Origin: Actinocrinis sp046724665
Lineage (GTDB): Bacteria > Actinomycetota > Actinomycetes > Streptomycetales > Catenulisporaceae
Direction of reading: 5' to 3'
DNA length: 18,769 nt
NCBI GenBank assembly: GCA_046724665.1
Contig: JBKOWZ010000259.1
Span: forward strand, 1-18,769
Shown here: positions 1-7,147 of the stretch, piece after piece
Position numbering within the stretch: the first letter of the stretch is position 1
Layout of the letters: each line of letters starts with the position of its first letter
Made by a program: the position numbers and the translations under genes
The notes under the pieces: generated by a model
Seen by the model: only the letters and a program-made list of their open reading frames with translations
The model's database searches: none
Told to the model about the DNA's origin: nothing

Positions 1-960
1 CGGCAGGATCGTGTCCGGGGTCCCGGGCTGGCCGAGTACGACCCCGTAGACGCGCCGCCGCACGCCGCCGGGCCCGGCCGGCAGGTCCGCGGCGAACATC
101 AGGCAGCCGCCGGCCGCCTGGGTCGAGCCGGTCTTGATCCCGATCACGCCGTCCTGGCCGAGCAGCCCGTTGAAGTTGCGGATCTGCCCGGCGACCGGGA
201 TGGTCGCGCTCTTCTCGCCGACGATCTCGGCGAACGCCGGGTCGCGTATGGCGGCCGCGGCCAGCAGCAGTTGGTCCGCGGCCGTGGAGACTGTCCCGCG
301 GTCGAGGCCCGAGGGGTCGGTGTAGGCGGAGTGCGCCATCCCGAGCCGCGCCGCGGTCTGGTTGATCCTGGTCAGGAAGGCGTCCACGCTCCCGGCGTCC
401 CAGCGCGCGAGGATCCGCGCGACGTTGCCGGCCGAGGCGAGCAGCAGCGCTTGAAGTGCCTGCCGCTCGGTGAGGACCTCGCCGCTCGCGACGGGCACCA
501 GCGACTGGTTCCCGGCCAGCTGCCGGCCGTACTCGGCCGCCTCGGCGGGTGAGACCGTGATCGTCGGCCCCGGCGCGCCCGGCGCGAGTGGATGGTCGGT
601 GAGGATCTGGTACGCGGTCAGCACCTTGGCGACGCTCGCGATCGGCACCGGCGTGCCTGCCGGCCCGGAACCGCCCAACCGGCCGAGGCCGGCCACGACC
701 AGCGCGGCCTGGCCCGACTGCGGCCACGCCAGCACCGGCGGCGTGCCCGGGAAGACGTAGGTCGCGGGCACCTTCTGCTCGATCCGCGGCGTCCACGCGG
801 ACGACGCGAAGGCCGCGATCAGCGCGCCGAGCGCCGCGGCGAGCAGCCCGAACATGAGCCAGAGCAGCACGCGCGGCCGACGCCGCCGGGCGGGCCGCAG
901 CGGCTCGACCCGGGGTTCCAGGAGGGCCGTCTGTCGTGCGCGGGCGCGTCCGATTCCCAC
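1..960 (-). CDS. D-alanyl-D-alanine carboxypeptidase (peptidase S11 family), 3' end outside window
   Basis: This is a penicillin-binding-protein-type serine enzyme that trims the terminal D-Ala from peptidoglycan stem peptides on the outer face of the membrane. The 320 codons visible contain all three active-site motifs: SVAK at residues 109-112 (SxxK nucleophile and lysine), SAGN at 176-179 (SxN), and KTGST from residue 276. An Arg-rich N-terminus is followed by one hydrophobic segment at about residues 33-52, consistent with a signal anchor. The start is taken as GTG at 960: the frame has a stop a few codons upstream, and a -10-like TATTTT lies 7 nt before the GTG, which suggests a leaderless mRNA. 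No Shine-Dalgarno sequence is present, so a later GTG is possible. The gene lies 102 bp downstream of an SsgA-like gene on the same strand. Family assignment is firm, start moderate. Confidence 0.9.
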   Translation of the reverse strand, partial: MGIGRARARQTALLEPRVEPLRPARRRRPRVLLWLMFGLLAAALGALIAAFASSAWTPRIEQKVPATYVFPGTPPVLAWPQSGQAALVVAGLGRLGGSGPAGTPVPIASVAKVLTAYQILTDHPLAPGAPGPTITVSPAEAAEYGRQLAGNQSLVPVASGEVLTERQALQALLLASAGNVARILARWDAGSVDAFLTRINQTAARLGMAHSAYTDPSGLDRGTVSTAADQLLLAAAAIRDPAFAEIVGEKSATIPVAGQIRNFNGLLGQDGVIGIKTGSTQAAGGCLMFAADLPAGPGGVRRRVYGVVLGQPGTPDTILP

Positions 961-967
961 AGCGAGC

Positions 968-979
968 AAAATATGTCAA
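968..979 (-). promoter_or_regulatory. Candidate promoter elements of the carboxypeptidase gene
   Basis: Read on the minus strand, TTGACA (974-979) is followed directly by TATTTT (968-973), which stands 7 nt before the GTG at 960. TATTTT fits the TANNNT pattern of a -10 element for a leaderless transcript. TTGACA is a perfect -35 hexamer, but it is too close to TATTTT to pair with it, and no good -10 lies 17 nt downstream of it. The block is AT-rich against a very GC-rich background. Assignment is by inspection only. Confidence 0.35.
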
Positions 980-1062
980 AGCGGACAAAAATCCCGGCAT
1001 TCCACTCGACGCGGCGCGCGTGTCGGGCATGGCGCGCCCTGGCGCGTCGCGCCGGGGCGGCG

Positions 1063-1473
1063 TCACTGGCCGAGCAGCACGGCCAGGTGGGCGTCGAGGT
1101 CCAGGTGCCGCTCCTCCTGGCCCGCCGGCACGCAGCGGTACGACCAGTGCAGGAATCTGCGCAGGTCGGCGGCGGCGAACTCGACCATGGCCGTGCCGTG
1201 CGGCGATTCGAACTCGACCATCACCCGCCCCCTGCCGCACGGCCACAGGTGCACGTCGCCCTCGCCGGCCGGCTGGTAGAGCCCGTCGTCGAGCAGCTCG
1301 CGGGCGAAGACCCACTCGACGTCGCCGCCTTCGAGGCTGATCGCGGCCGGGAAGGCGAGGCGCACGGCGAAGGGGTCGTCGCGCAGGTAGCGCAGGTGTG
1401 CGCGAATGCCCCGGGAGAGGTGCGGGCTGAGGATGAGGCGTCCGCTGAGGGCTTGGTCGATGTTGGCGAGCAT
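1063..1473 (-). CDS. SsgA-like protein (SALP), sporulation and cell-division regulator
   Basis: SALPs are small proteins found only in morphologically complex actinomycetes. They position septum and cell-wall machinery during sporulation; SsgB, for example, recruits FtsZ. The 136-aa product has the normal family length. It carries the family core VEWVFARELLDDGLYQPAG followed by GDVHLWP, and a C-terminal ERHLDLDAHL block that resembles the SsgB C-terminus. The frame stays open to 1566, but ATG 1473 is chosen because GAAGGAG (minus strand, 1482-1488) precedes it by 8 nt and the SALP homology begins just after it. Which SALP subfamily it belongs to cannot be decided by eye. It lies upstream of, and on the same strand as, a DD-carboxypeptidase, which fits the proposed role of SALPs in steering peptidoglycan synthesis or autolysis. 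Confidence 0.92.
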   Translation of the reverse strand: MLANIDQALSGRLILSPHLSRGIRAHLRYLRDDPFAVRLAFPAAISLEGGDVEWVFARELLDDGLYQPAGEGDVHLWPCGRGRVMVEFESPHGTAMVEFAAADLRRFLHWSYRCVPAGQEERHLDLDAHLAVLLGQ

Positions 1474-1481
1474 GGTCGCCG

Positions 1482-1488
1482 CTCCTTC
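1482..1488 (-). promoter_or_regulatory. Ribosome binding site fixing the SsgA-like start
   Basis: GAAGGAG on the minus strand lies 8 nt before ATG 1473. It decides in favour of this start over the upstream in-frame codons up to 1566. Confidence 0.8.
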
Positions 1489-1572
1489 CGCTCGGATCCG
1501 GTGTGAACTCCTCGCAGCGGGGACTCGGGTACCCCGGTTCGCATTACGCCGCTTCGCCAGGCTCATGATGTG

Positions 1573-1585
1573 ATGTGGACCACAT
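1573..1585. promoter_or_regulatory. Perfect palindrome, possible operator of the SsgA-like gene
   Basis: ATGTGG-A-CCACAT is a perfect inverted repeat with 6-nt arms and one central base, about 100 bp upstream of the SsgA-like start codon. Size and symmetry suit a dimeric transcription factor site. No factor can be named. It does not match the BldD consensus that I know. Confidence 0.4.
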
Positions 1586-1890
1586 AGTTCTCAGCGGCTG
1601 GAAATCAGCCACCGGGCACGGTCAAAAAGGGGAAAATCCGTCGATGGCACGATCATTCAAGCCGATCGGGCAGACGGGTCGGGTGGGTTGTATTCGGCCC
1701 TCAGGTTGCTGCCACTTCTCCGAGCAGCGTTCCGCAGCCTGTCGTGTCCCACTCGGCGCAGCCCCCGCCTTCATCCCCACGTCTTCGTCCCCCACGCCGA
1801 ACCTCCCCCCGACGCCGTCGCCGGAACCCACGTGCATCCGCGCCGGAGATCTGATCAGGGTGTGCTGGCAGTTCACCGAGTCTGCCCGGG

Positions 1891-3045
1891 TCACCGGATC
1901 GCCGAGCGCAGAGCTTCGATGAAGTCGGCGCCGAGCGGCGCACTGAACCAGGCCGTGTGATCCACCAGGTACCGGTACGCCAGCTCGGTGTTCCCCGGCG
2001 AGCGGGTCACGCCGCGGAAGTAGTCGATCTCGCTGAGCGCGAGGTCGGCGTGGCACAGGGCCAGCAGGTCCGGCAGCGCGGCGCGTTCGTCGGTGGTCAG
2101 CGTTCTGATCTCCTGATAGCCCTCGACCAGGGCGAGCGCCGCGTCGAGATGCACCGCGTCCGCGCCCCGCAGGTCGAGTTCGAGCCACTCGACCGCGTTG
2201 CGCTCGATCGCCGTGGCCAGATCGTGCAGCGCGAAGGCGCGCTGTGACAGGCCGAAGTCCAGCACCGTCGCCGCCCGGCCGTCATGCCACAGCAGGTTCG
2301 AGGCGTGAAAGTCGTTGTGCGTCCACAGCGGATCCAGCGCCGCCAGGTGCGGCAGCAAGCGCTCGTGATACGGCAGATGCCAGCGTTCGATCTCTTCGCG
2401 CCAGGGACGGGACGAGAGCTCGTCGGCGAGCGCCGGACGCGCCGCGGCGTACTGTTCGACGGCCGAGATCGGGTCGTCGGCGGCGAAGACCGAGAATCCC
2501 GCGATCAGCGGCTGCGGCGCGCGGGCAGGGGCGTCGTAACCGCGTGCCGCCTCGTGCAGGGCGGCGAGGGCGCGCCCGGCCGCCCGCGCGTGCCCGAGTT
2601 CGGTGAACGGCGACCAGGAGATCGCGTCGCGGTACAGGTCGTCCCCGTCCCCGACGCTGTGCACCTCGTACGTCCACTCGCCGTCGGCCAGTACCGTTCT
2701 ACCGGCCTCGTCGGCCAACACACGCACGACCGGCGCGCCGTTCCCGCGCAGATGCGCGAGGAAGTCGTGCTCTTCGCGCAGCCCCGCGACGGTGCGCACC
2801 GACCGGTGGTGGCGCTTGACGAAAACCGGCCCGCCGCGCGCGGTCTCGACCAGCCCGGCGGCGGACAGCGGCCGCGGCGAGCGCCAGATCAGCGCACTGT
2901 CACCGGCGGCCCCGCCCGCCTGCGGATATCGCCGCAGCACCGCGTCGGCCTCGGTGACGGTCAGCGGCGGCCAGTCCGGCTCGACGCTGTGCGTGCCGAG
3001 GCCGTGCACCAGATGCGCTACCTGAGATACCTGGGGCGCCGACAT
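1891..3045 (-). CDS. Aminoglycoside phosphotransferase-fold kinase linked to the ABC importer
   Basis: This is a 384-aa protein of the APH/choline-kinase-like superfamily (PF01636), which transfers ATP phosphate to a small-molecule hydroxyl. Visible motifs are FVKRHH near the N-lobe (ATP-contacting lysine), HNDFHASN at 243-250 with catalytic D245 and metal-binding N250, and LDFG at 262-265 with metal-binding D263. ATG 3045 overlaps the stop of the upstream ATPase gene as TGATG, so translation is coupled to the importer. The superfamily includes homoserine kinase, methylthioribose kinase and the thiamine kinase ThiK. Given the ThiY-like binding protein in this operon, a kinase for an imported thiamine precursor or relative is the favoured inference. 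True drug resistance is less likely. The substrate is unknown. Confidence 0.85.
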   Translation of the reverse strand: MSAPQVSQVAHLVHGLGTHSVEPDWPPLTVTEADAVLRRYPQAGGAAGDSALIWRSPRPLSAAGLVETARGGPVFVKRHHRSVRTVAGLREEHDFLAHLRGNGAPVVRVLADEAGRTVLADGEWTYEVHSVGDGDDLYRDAISWSPFTELGHARAAGRALAALHEAARGYDAPARAPQPLIAGFSVFAADDPISAVEQYAAARPALADELSSRPWREEIERWHLPYHERLLPHLAALDPLWTHNDFHASNLLWHDGRAATVLDFGLSQRAFALHDLATAIERNAVEWLELDLRGADAVHLDAALALVEGYQEIRTLTTDERAALPDLLALCHADLALSEIDYFRGVTRSPGNTELAYRYLVDHTAWFSAPLGADFIEALRSAIR

Positions 3046-3845
3046 CAGGGTTCTTCCGTCGCTTCCGCCGCTGCGCCGCCGGCCGGCAGGCCGAGCGCGG
3101 TGAGCACTTCCTGCTCGATCCGGCTGAACTCGGGCGCCAGGAAGGTGCGCGTGGTGCGTGGACGCGGCAAGTCCACCTCGATGCGTGCCGCGACCTTCGC
3201 CGGGCGCGGCGAGAGCACGTGCACGCTGTCGGCGAGGAAGACCGCCTCGCGAACGTCGTGCGTCACCAGCAGCACCGTCCACGCGTGCCGCTGCCACGTC
3301 TCGGCCAGCCACAGCTGCATCTGCGTGCGCGTGAGCGAATCGAGCGCGCCGAACGGCTCGTCGAGCAGCAGCACCGGCCGCCCCATCGCCACGGTGCGCA
3401 GCAGCGCGGCCCGCTGCCGCATCCCGCCGGACAGCTGGCCGGGATAGGAACGCTCGAAACCGTCGAGCCCGAACTCCCCGAACAGCGGCCGCAGCCGGGC
3501 GCGCGCGGCGCGCCGCGCGGTGCCCTGGACCTCGAGGCCGAGCGCGGCGTTGTCCTCGATCGTGCGCCACGGGAACAGCAGGTCCTTCTGCGGCATGTAG
3601 GAGACCTGGTCGCTGTGGCCGGTCGATGCCGCACCGTCGATGCGGACCCGGCCGGCGGTCGGGCGGTCGAGCCCCGCGACGATGTTGAAGAGGGTGGACT
3701 TGCCGCAGCCGCTCGGGCCGATGATCGCGGTGAACTCGCCCGGCCGCACCGCGAGGTCCAGGCCGTCCAACACGCGCAGCGGCTCGCGGCCCGGCAGGGC
3801 GAACCGCTGCTCAAGGCCCTCGACCTCCAGCCGGTACGCGTTCAC
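3045..3845 (-). CDS. ABC transporter ATP-binding protein (ThiZ/SsuB/TauB type)
   Basis: This 266-aa ATPase drives an importer at the cytoplasmic face of the membrane. The motifs are intact and in order: Walker A GPSGCGKST at 43-51, Q-loop Q86, signature LSGGM at 138-142, Walker B VLLLDE at 158-163 and H-loop H196. The LFPW sequence after the Q-loop is common in nitrate/sulfonate/taurine/thiamine-precursor type ATPases. The start is GTG 3845, which overlaps the permease stop as GTGA, with GAAGGG about 10 nt upstream. The frame stays open to 4472, but that part is a shadow of the permease gene. Its 3' end overlaps the kinase start. The substrate follows from the binding protein, not from this gene. 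Confidence 0.93.
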   Translation of the reverse strand: MNAYRLEVEGLEQRFALPGREPLRVLDGLDLAVRPGEFTAIIGPSGCGKSTLFNIVAGLDRPTAGRVRIDGAASTGHSDQVSYMPQKDLLFPWRTIEDNAALGLEVQGTARRAARARLRPLFGEFGLDGFERSYPGQLSGGMRQRAALLRTVAMGRPVLLLDEPFGALDSLTRTQMQLWLAETWQRHAWTVLLVTHDVREAVFLADSVHVLSPRPAKVAARIEVDLPRPRTTRTFLAPEFSRIEQEVLTALGLPAGGAAAEATEEP

Positions 3846-4651
3846 CCGCCGCCGCCCTTCGGCGCGCTCGAACCGGTCTCGAACCGGCGCCACGGAGTGG
3901 CCAGCCACTCCAGTACGTATGTTGACACGAACAGCAGCACACTGAGAACGGTGATCACCAGGATCGAGGCGAACACCAGATCCGTGCGGTACCCGTGCTG
4001 CATCTGCTCCATGTAGATGCCGAGGCCGTCGGCGGCACCGGCGTATTCGGCGAAGACCGCGCCGCCGACCGCGTAGGTGATCGCGACGCGCAGCCCGGCG
4101 AAGAAGAACGGCAGCGCCCCGGGCACCCGGACCTTCACGAAGGACTGCCGGCGGCTGGCCCCCATCGAGCGCAGCAGCCGCATCGCGTCCCCGTCGGCGG
4201 TGGCGAAGCCCTCGGCCAGCGACGCGGTGAGCGGGAAGAACGTGGCCAGCGCCACCAGCAGCGCCTTCGGCAGCAGGTAGAACCCGAACACGACCACGAA
4301 CAGCGGCGCGATGGCGATCACCGGCACCGTCTGCGACGCCACCAGCAGCGGGTACACCGCGCGGCGGGCCGCGGCGGAGAAGTCCATCGCCGTCGCGATC
4401 AGCCAGGACAGCGCGAAGGACAGGCCGAAGCCGGTCGCGGTCTCCTCCAGCGTGGGCAGCGTGTTCTGCCACAGCGCCGAGCGCTGGTCCCAGCCCGCCG
4501 ACACGACCTGCGCCGGCGTCGGCAGCACCTGCGGATCGCGCACGCCGTACCGGCCGACCAGCTGCCAGACCCCGACGAGCGCGGCGGCGAGCAGCAGCGG
4601 CGGCCAGAGCGTGCGCAGCAGCCGCACGCCTCGGGCGCTCCCGGCGCTCAC
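3842..4651 (-). CDS. ABC transporter permease (ThiX/SsuC type)
   Basis: This 269-aa integral membrane subunit of the importer belongs to the binding-protein-dependent transport family. Hydrophobic segments appear at about residues 14-33, 72-90, 98-125, 127-145 and 180-200, with a last one near 225-250; this is about six helices, normal for the family. The EAA-type cytoplasmic loop that docks on the ATPase is seen around GFATADGDAMRLLRSMGAS. The start is GTG 4651, 52 bp after the binding-protein stop. Its Shine-Dalgarno sequence is poor. A nine-codon frame from GTG at about 4677 ends in a TGA that overlaps this GTG, so coupling through a tiny upstream ORF is possible but unproven. The gene ends by overlapping the ATPase GTG. 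Confidence 0.92.
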   Translation of the reverse strand: MSAGSARGVRLLRTLWPPLLLAAALVGVWQLVGRYGVRDPQVLPTPAQVVSAGWDQRSALWQNTLPTLEETATGFGLSFALSWLIATAMDFSAAARRAVYPLLVASQTVPVIAIAPLFVVVFGFYLLPKALLVALATFFPLTASLAEGFATADGDAMRLLRSMGASRRQSFVKVRVPGALPFFFAGLRVAITYAVGGAVFAEYAGAADGLGIYMEQMQHGYRTDLVFASILVITVLSVLLFVSTYVLEWLATPWRRFETGSSAPKGGGG

Positions 4652-4703
4652 GGCTCGACGCTCATCTCAGTGCTCACCTGTCTGGACGCTTACGGTCCGG
4701 CGC

Positions 4704-5801
4704 TCACGACGCCGCGGAGCCGGGCAGATAAGCGTTCGTGAACAGCGTCGAGACCTCGGGCTCGGCGGTCGTCGCCTTGCCCGACGCGTCGGCCAGGATC
4801 CCGTTGGCGTACAGGAAGTCGGTCAGCGCCTTCCACCGCGCCGCGCTCTGCACGCCGATCCGGCCGTCCGGGTCCCGGTAGTACTGCTCGGCCTCGAGCT
4901 TCGCGCTGCGCTCGACCAGCTCGCGCTGCGCGCCGAGCACCGACTGGTTGGCCTGGATCAGCAGGTTCGCGGCGTCGGCGGGGTGCGCCGTGGCGTACTG
5001 ATACCCCTTCAGCACCGCGGCCAGGAACTTGCGCGCGGTCTCGGGGTGCGCCTCGAGGTACCGGTGCGAGCTCGCGATCAGCGCGGAGTAGATCGCCGGG
5101 AACCCGTAGGCCGACAGGTCGAAGGTGCGCAGCGGCTTGCCCACCACCTCGGCCTCGATGACCTCCCAGGTCGGCTCGGGCAGCGCGAAGTCCGCCTGGC
5201 CCGCGTAGAGCGCCTGGTACGCGGCGGTGTTGAGCGTGACGTCCTTGAACGAGCCGGCGCCCCCCGCGTGCTTGATCACGTACTTGAGCATCGGCGCTTC
5301 GAGCGGCGAGCCGTAGCCGGCGTAGGTCTTGCCGTCGAGCTGCTTGGGCGAGTCGATCCCGCTGTTCGCGCGCACCCCGATGACCACGTCGGTCTTCTGG
5401 GTGATGGCGAAGACCGAGGTGATGTCGCCGCCGGTGGCCGCCTGCTCGGTCAGCCCGTCCTGGTACGTGATGCCGAAGTCGGCCTTGTGCGCCGAGACCA
5501 GGGTCTCCGGCGCGGTGGAGCCGTAGGGCACGATCTTCAGGTCGATCCCGGCGGCCTTGAAGTAGCCCAGCTGTTCGGCCGCGAAGATGCCGGTGTGGTT
5601 GGTGTTGGGCGTCCAGTCCAGCGCGAGCGTCACGGTGACCGGCGCCGCGCCGGAACCGCCGGACGCGGCCGGAGCCGAGGAACAGGCCGCCAAGCCGCCG
5701 CCGGCCGCGGCCAGGGCGAGCGAGAGCGCGATCCGGGGAGCCGTGCGGTGTGCTGTACGGCGCATGGTGGTGGCCTTCATCGTTTCATCGTCGATCATCA
5801 T
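4704..5801 (-). CDS. ABC importer substrate-binding lipoprotein, NMT1/THI5-like (ThiY-type)
   Basis: This is a 365-aa extracytoplasmic binding protein. The N-terminus has an Arg-rich stretch, a hydrophobic segment and the lipobox LAAC with Cys40 as the likely lipidated residue, followed by a Ser/Gly/Ala linker. The mature part opens with LDWTPNTNHTG at about 61-71, a hallmark of NMT1/THI5-like proteins (PF09084), which include ThiY for the thiamine-pyrimidine precursor formylaminopyrimidine and binding proteins for riboflavin or related compounds. The start is ATG 5801, chosen for GAAGG 9 nt upstream; other ATGs follow at codons 2, 8 and 13, and the frame is open to 5930. It is the first gene of the importer-kinase operon. 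I see no TPP riboswitch motifs upstream. The exact ligand cannot be read from sequence. Confidence 0.9.
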   Translation of the reverse strand: MMIDDETMKATTMRRTAHRTAPRIALSLALAAAGGGLAACSSAPAASGGSGAAPVTVTLALDWTPNTNHTGIFAAEQLGYFKAAGIDLKIVPYGSTAPETLVSAHKADFGITYQDGLTEQAATGGDITSVFAITQKTDVVIGVRANSGIDSPKQLDGKTYAGYGSPLEAPMLKYVIKHAGGAGSFKDVTLNTAAYQALYAGQADFALPEPTWEVIEAEVVGKPLRTFDLSAYGFPAIYSALIASSHRYLEAHPETARKFLAAVLKGYQYATAHPADAANLLIQANQSVLGAQRELVERSAKLEAEQYYRDPDGRIGVQSAARWKALTDFLYANGILADASGKATTAEPEVSTLFTNAYLPGSAAS

Positions 5802-5814
5802 ACCGTTGTGCCTT

Positions 5815-5832
5815 CTACCCGTTTCGGGGTAG
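5815..5832 (-). promoter_or_regulatory. Small inverted repeat in the leader of the importer operon
   Basis: CTACCC and GGGTAG form a perfect 6-bp stem around a 6-nt loop, and the stem runs directly into the GAAGG ribosome binding site (5811-5815) of the binding-protein gene. It could tune ribosome access or serve as an operator. It lies in the 186-bp divergent region shared with the dehydrogenase gene at 5988. Confidence 0.35.
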
Positions 5833-5987
5833 GGCGATCGGATAGTGAATCCGGGGTCCGCGTCGCGGGCGCGAGTGGTGCGGCGTACCGTGCCCCTGGC
5901 GGGTGGGATCGAACGCAAGTTCCGCGACATCCGGCGAGGCGGGCGGGTACCGCCTCGCTCGCATCGAGCAAGGGGGAAACGAGAGAG

Positions 5988-6968
5988 ATGGCTGCCGACA
6001 ACGACAGTTCACGAAGTACCGGTGCCGGCCACAGCCCGGCGCCGGGCGGCCCGGCGACCTTCAACAGCGTGGTCGCCAACAGCATCGGATGGATCGGCAC
6101 CGGCCGGATGGGCACCGCGATGGTGACCCGGCTGCTCGGCGCCGGGCAGCGGGTGGCGGTGTACAACAGGACGCGGGTGAAGGCCGAGGAGCTGGCGCCG
6201 CTCGGCGCCGAGGTGGTGGACGGCCCCGCCGACCTGGCCGACTGCCGGACCGTGTTCATCACGGTGGACACCCCGGCCAGCCTGGTCGCGGTGGCGACCG
6301 CGCTGTTCGGCGGGTCGAGCGGCCCGCGCACCGTGGTGGACTGCTCCACGGTGGACGCCCCCGCCGCGCGCACGCTGCGCGAGCTGGCCGCGAAGACGGA
6401 CACGGCCGTGCTCGCCGCCCCGGTCAGCGGCAACGCCGCGGCGGTGACCGGGGGCACCGCGTCCTTCTGCGTGTCGGGACCGCTGGAGGCCTACCAGCAG
6501 GTCCTGCCGCTGCTGGAGATCCTCGGACGCTCCGTCAGCCATGTGGGTGAGGGCGACGCGGCGCGGGTGGTGAAGCTCTGCCACAACATGCTGCTCGGCG
6601 TCATGGCGCAGACGCTCGCCGAGGTCGCCACGCTGGCGCAGCGCTACGGCGTCACCCGGACGGCGCTGATGCAGTTCCTCAACACCTCGGTCCTCGGCTC
6701 GGACTTCACCCGGTACAAGACCCCGGCGATGCTCGGCCTGGACTTCACGCCCACCTTCACCACCGAGCTGCTGCGCAAGGACTTCGACCTCGGACTCGCC
6801 GCCGCCCGGGTGGTGGAGACCCCGATGCCGGTAGCCGCCGCCGCGTACCAGCGCATCCAGGAGGCGGTGACCTCGGGCTTCCGCGAGGCGGACTTCGCCG
6901 CGCTGCTCGAGGTGCAGGCGCGCGCCGCCGGATTCGAACTGCGGCCGGAGGGCAACGGCGCGCACTGA
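5988..6968 (+). CDS. NAD(P)-dependent 3-hydroxyisobutyrate/6-phosphogluconate dehydrogenase-family protein
   Basis: This is a 326-aa beta-hydroxyacid dehydrogenase. The Rossmann fold starts with GWIGTGRMG (34-42), the substrate-binding block is APVSGNAAAVTGGT, and the catalytic lysine is in KLCHN (K196, N200). The C-terminal helical domain carries KDFDLGLA, typical of the family. Such enzymes oxidise 3-hydroxyisobutyrate, tartronate semialdehyde or related acids, or reduce imines (imine reductases share the fold). The presence of Lys at the catalytic position favours a hydroxyacid dehydrogenase. The first 31 residues are low-complexity and unlike the family, so a later start cannot be excluded. 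ATG 5988 has AGGGGG and GAGAG upstream. The gene is divergent from the importer operon and ends before a strong hairpin. The substrate is unknown. Confidence 0.88.
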   Translation: MAADNDSSRSTGAGHSPAPGGPATFNSVVANSIGWIGTGRMGTAMVTRLLGAGQRVAVYNRTRVKAEELAPLGAEVVDGPADLADCRTVFITVDTPASLVAVATALFGGSSGPRTVVDCSTVDAPAARTLRELAAKTDTAVLAAPVSGNAAAVTGGTASFCVSGPLEAYQQVLPLLEILGRSVSHVGEGDAARVVKLCHNMLLGVMAQTLAEVATLAQRYGVTRTALMQFLNTSVLGSDFTRYKTPAMLGLDFTPTFTTELLRKDFDLGLAAARVVETPMPVAAAAYQRIQEAVTSGFREADFAALLEVQARAAGFELRPEGNGAH

Positions 6969-7051
6969 CGCGAGCCGTGGCCGGCGCGGCTGACGCACCG
7001 GCATCACGAACGCGGTGACCTAGCCGACGCGGACATGGCCGACGCTGCGGC

Positions 7052-7089
7052 GTCGGGCCCGGCAGGCGGCGTTGCCTGCCGGGCCCGAC
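7052..7089 (+). terminator. Perfect 16-bp hairpin after the dehydrogenase gene
   Basis: GTCGGGCCCGGCAGGC (7052-7067), a 6-nt loop GGCGTT, and the exact complement GCCTGCCGGGCCCGAC (7074-7089) form a perfect 16-bp stem. It lies 83 bp after the dehydrogenase stop and 58 bp before the acetyltransferase start. No U-tract follows, as is common for actinobacterial terminators. It most likely insulates the two genes. Confidence 0.75.
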
Positions 7090-7147
7090 CCGCGCCCGGC
7101 CGGGAAAACCGGGGTGCGTGTGCGGCGCGCCGATGCCAAACTGCCGT

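Larger units (their letters stand above)
1474..1890. other. 417-bp intergenic region upstream of the SsgA-like gene
   Basis: This stretch lies between the 3' end of the kinase gene (minus) and the SsgA-like gene (minus), so it should hold the promoter of the latter. It contains a perfect 6-1-6 palindrome at 1573-1585 and, near 1625-1640, a short A-rich run unusual for this DNA. A plus-strand frame is open from GTG 1575 through ATG 1644 to 1922, but it has weak third-position GC, many Cys and Pro codons, no convincing ribosome binding site, and runs into the kinase 3' end. I do not call it a gene. No tRNA or terminator was recognised. Confidence 0.5.

Noticed and set aside
1021..1062. GC-rich dyad GGCGCG-A-CGCGCC after the SsgA-like gene as terminator
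   Set aside because: The centre leaves too small a loop and the surroundings are uniformly GC-rich, so chance is a sufficient explanation.
1575..1922. 115-aa plus-strand frame (also from ATG 1644)
   Set aside because: Poor third-position GC at its beginning, many Cys and Pro, no good ribosome binding site, and overlap with the kinase 3' end. It resembles non-coding sequence.
1891..3045. Aminoglycoside resistance gene
   Set aside because: The fold fits, but the overlap with an importer operon and generic superfamily motifs make a metabolic kinase more likely.
5802..5987. TPP riboswitch ahead of the ThiY-like gene
   Set aside because: I looked for the conserved CTGAGA and related thi-box blocks on the minus strand and found none.
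4311..6968. 885-aa plus-strand open frame
   Set aside because: Only the part from ATG 5988 is the dehydrogenase; the upstream part is antisense to the binding protein and permease and is Arg-rich noise of GC-rich DNA.
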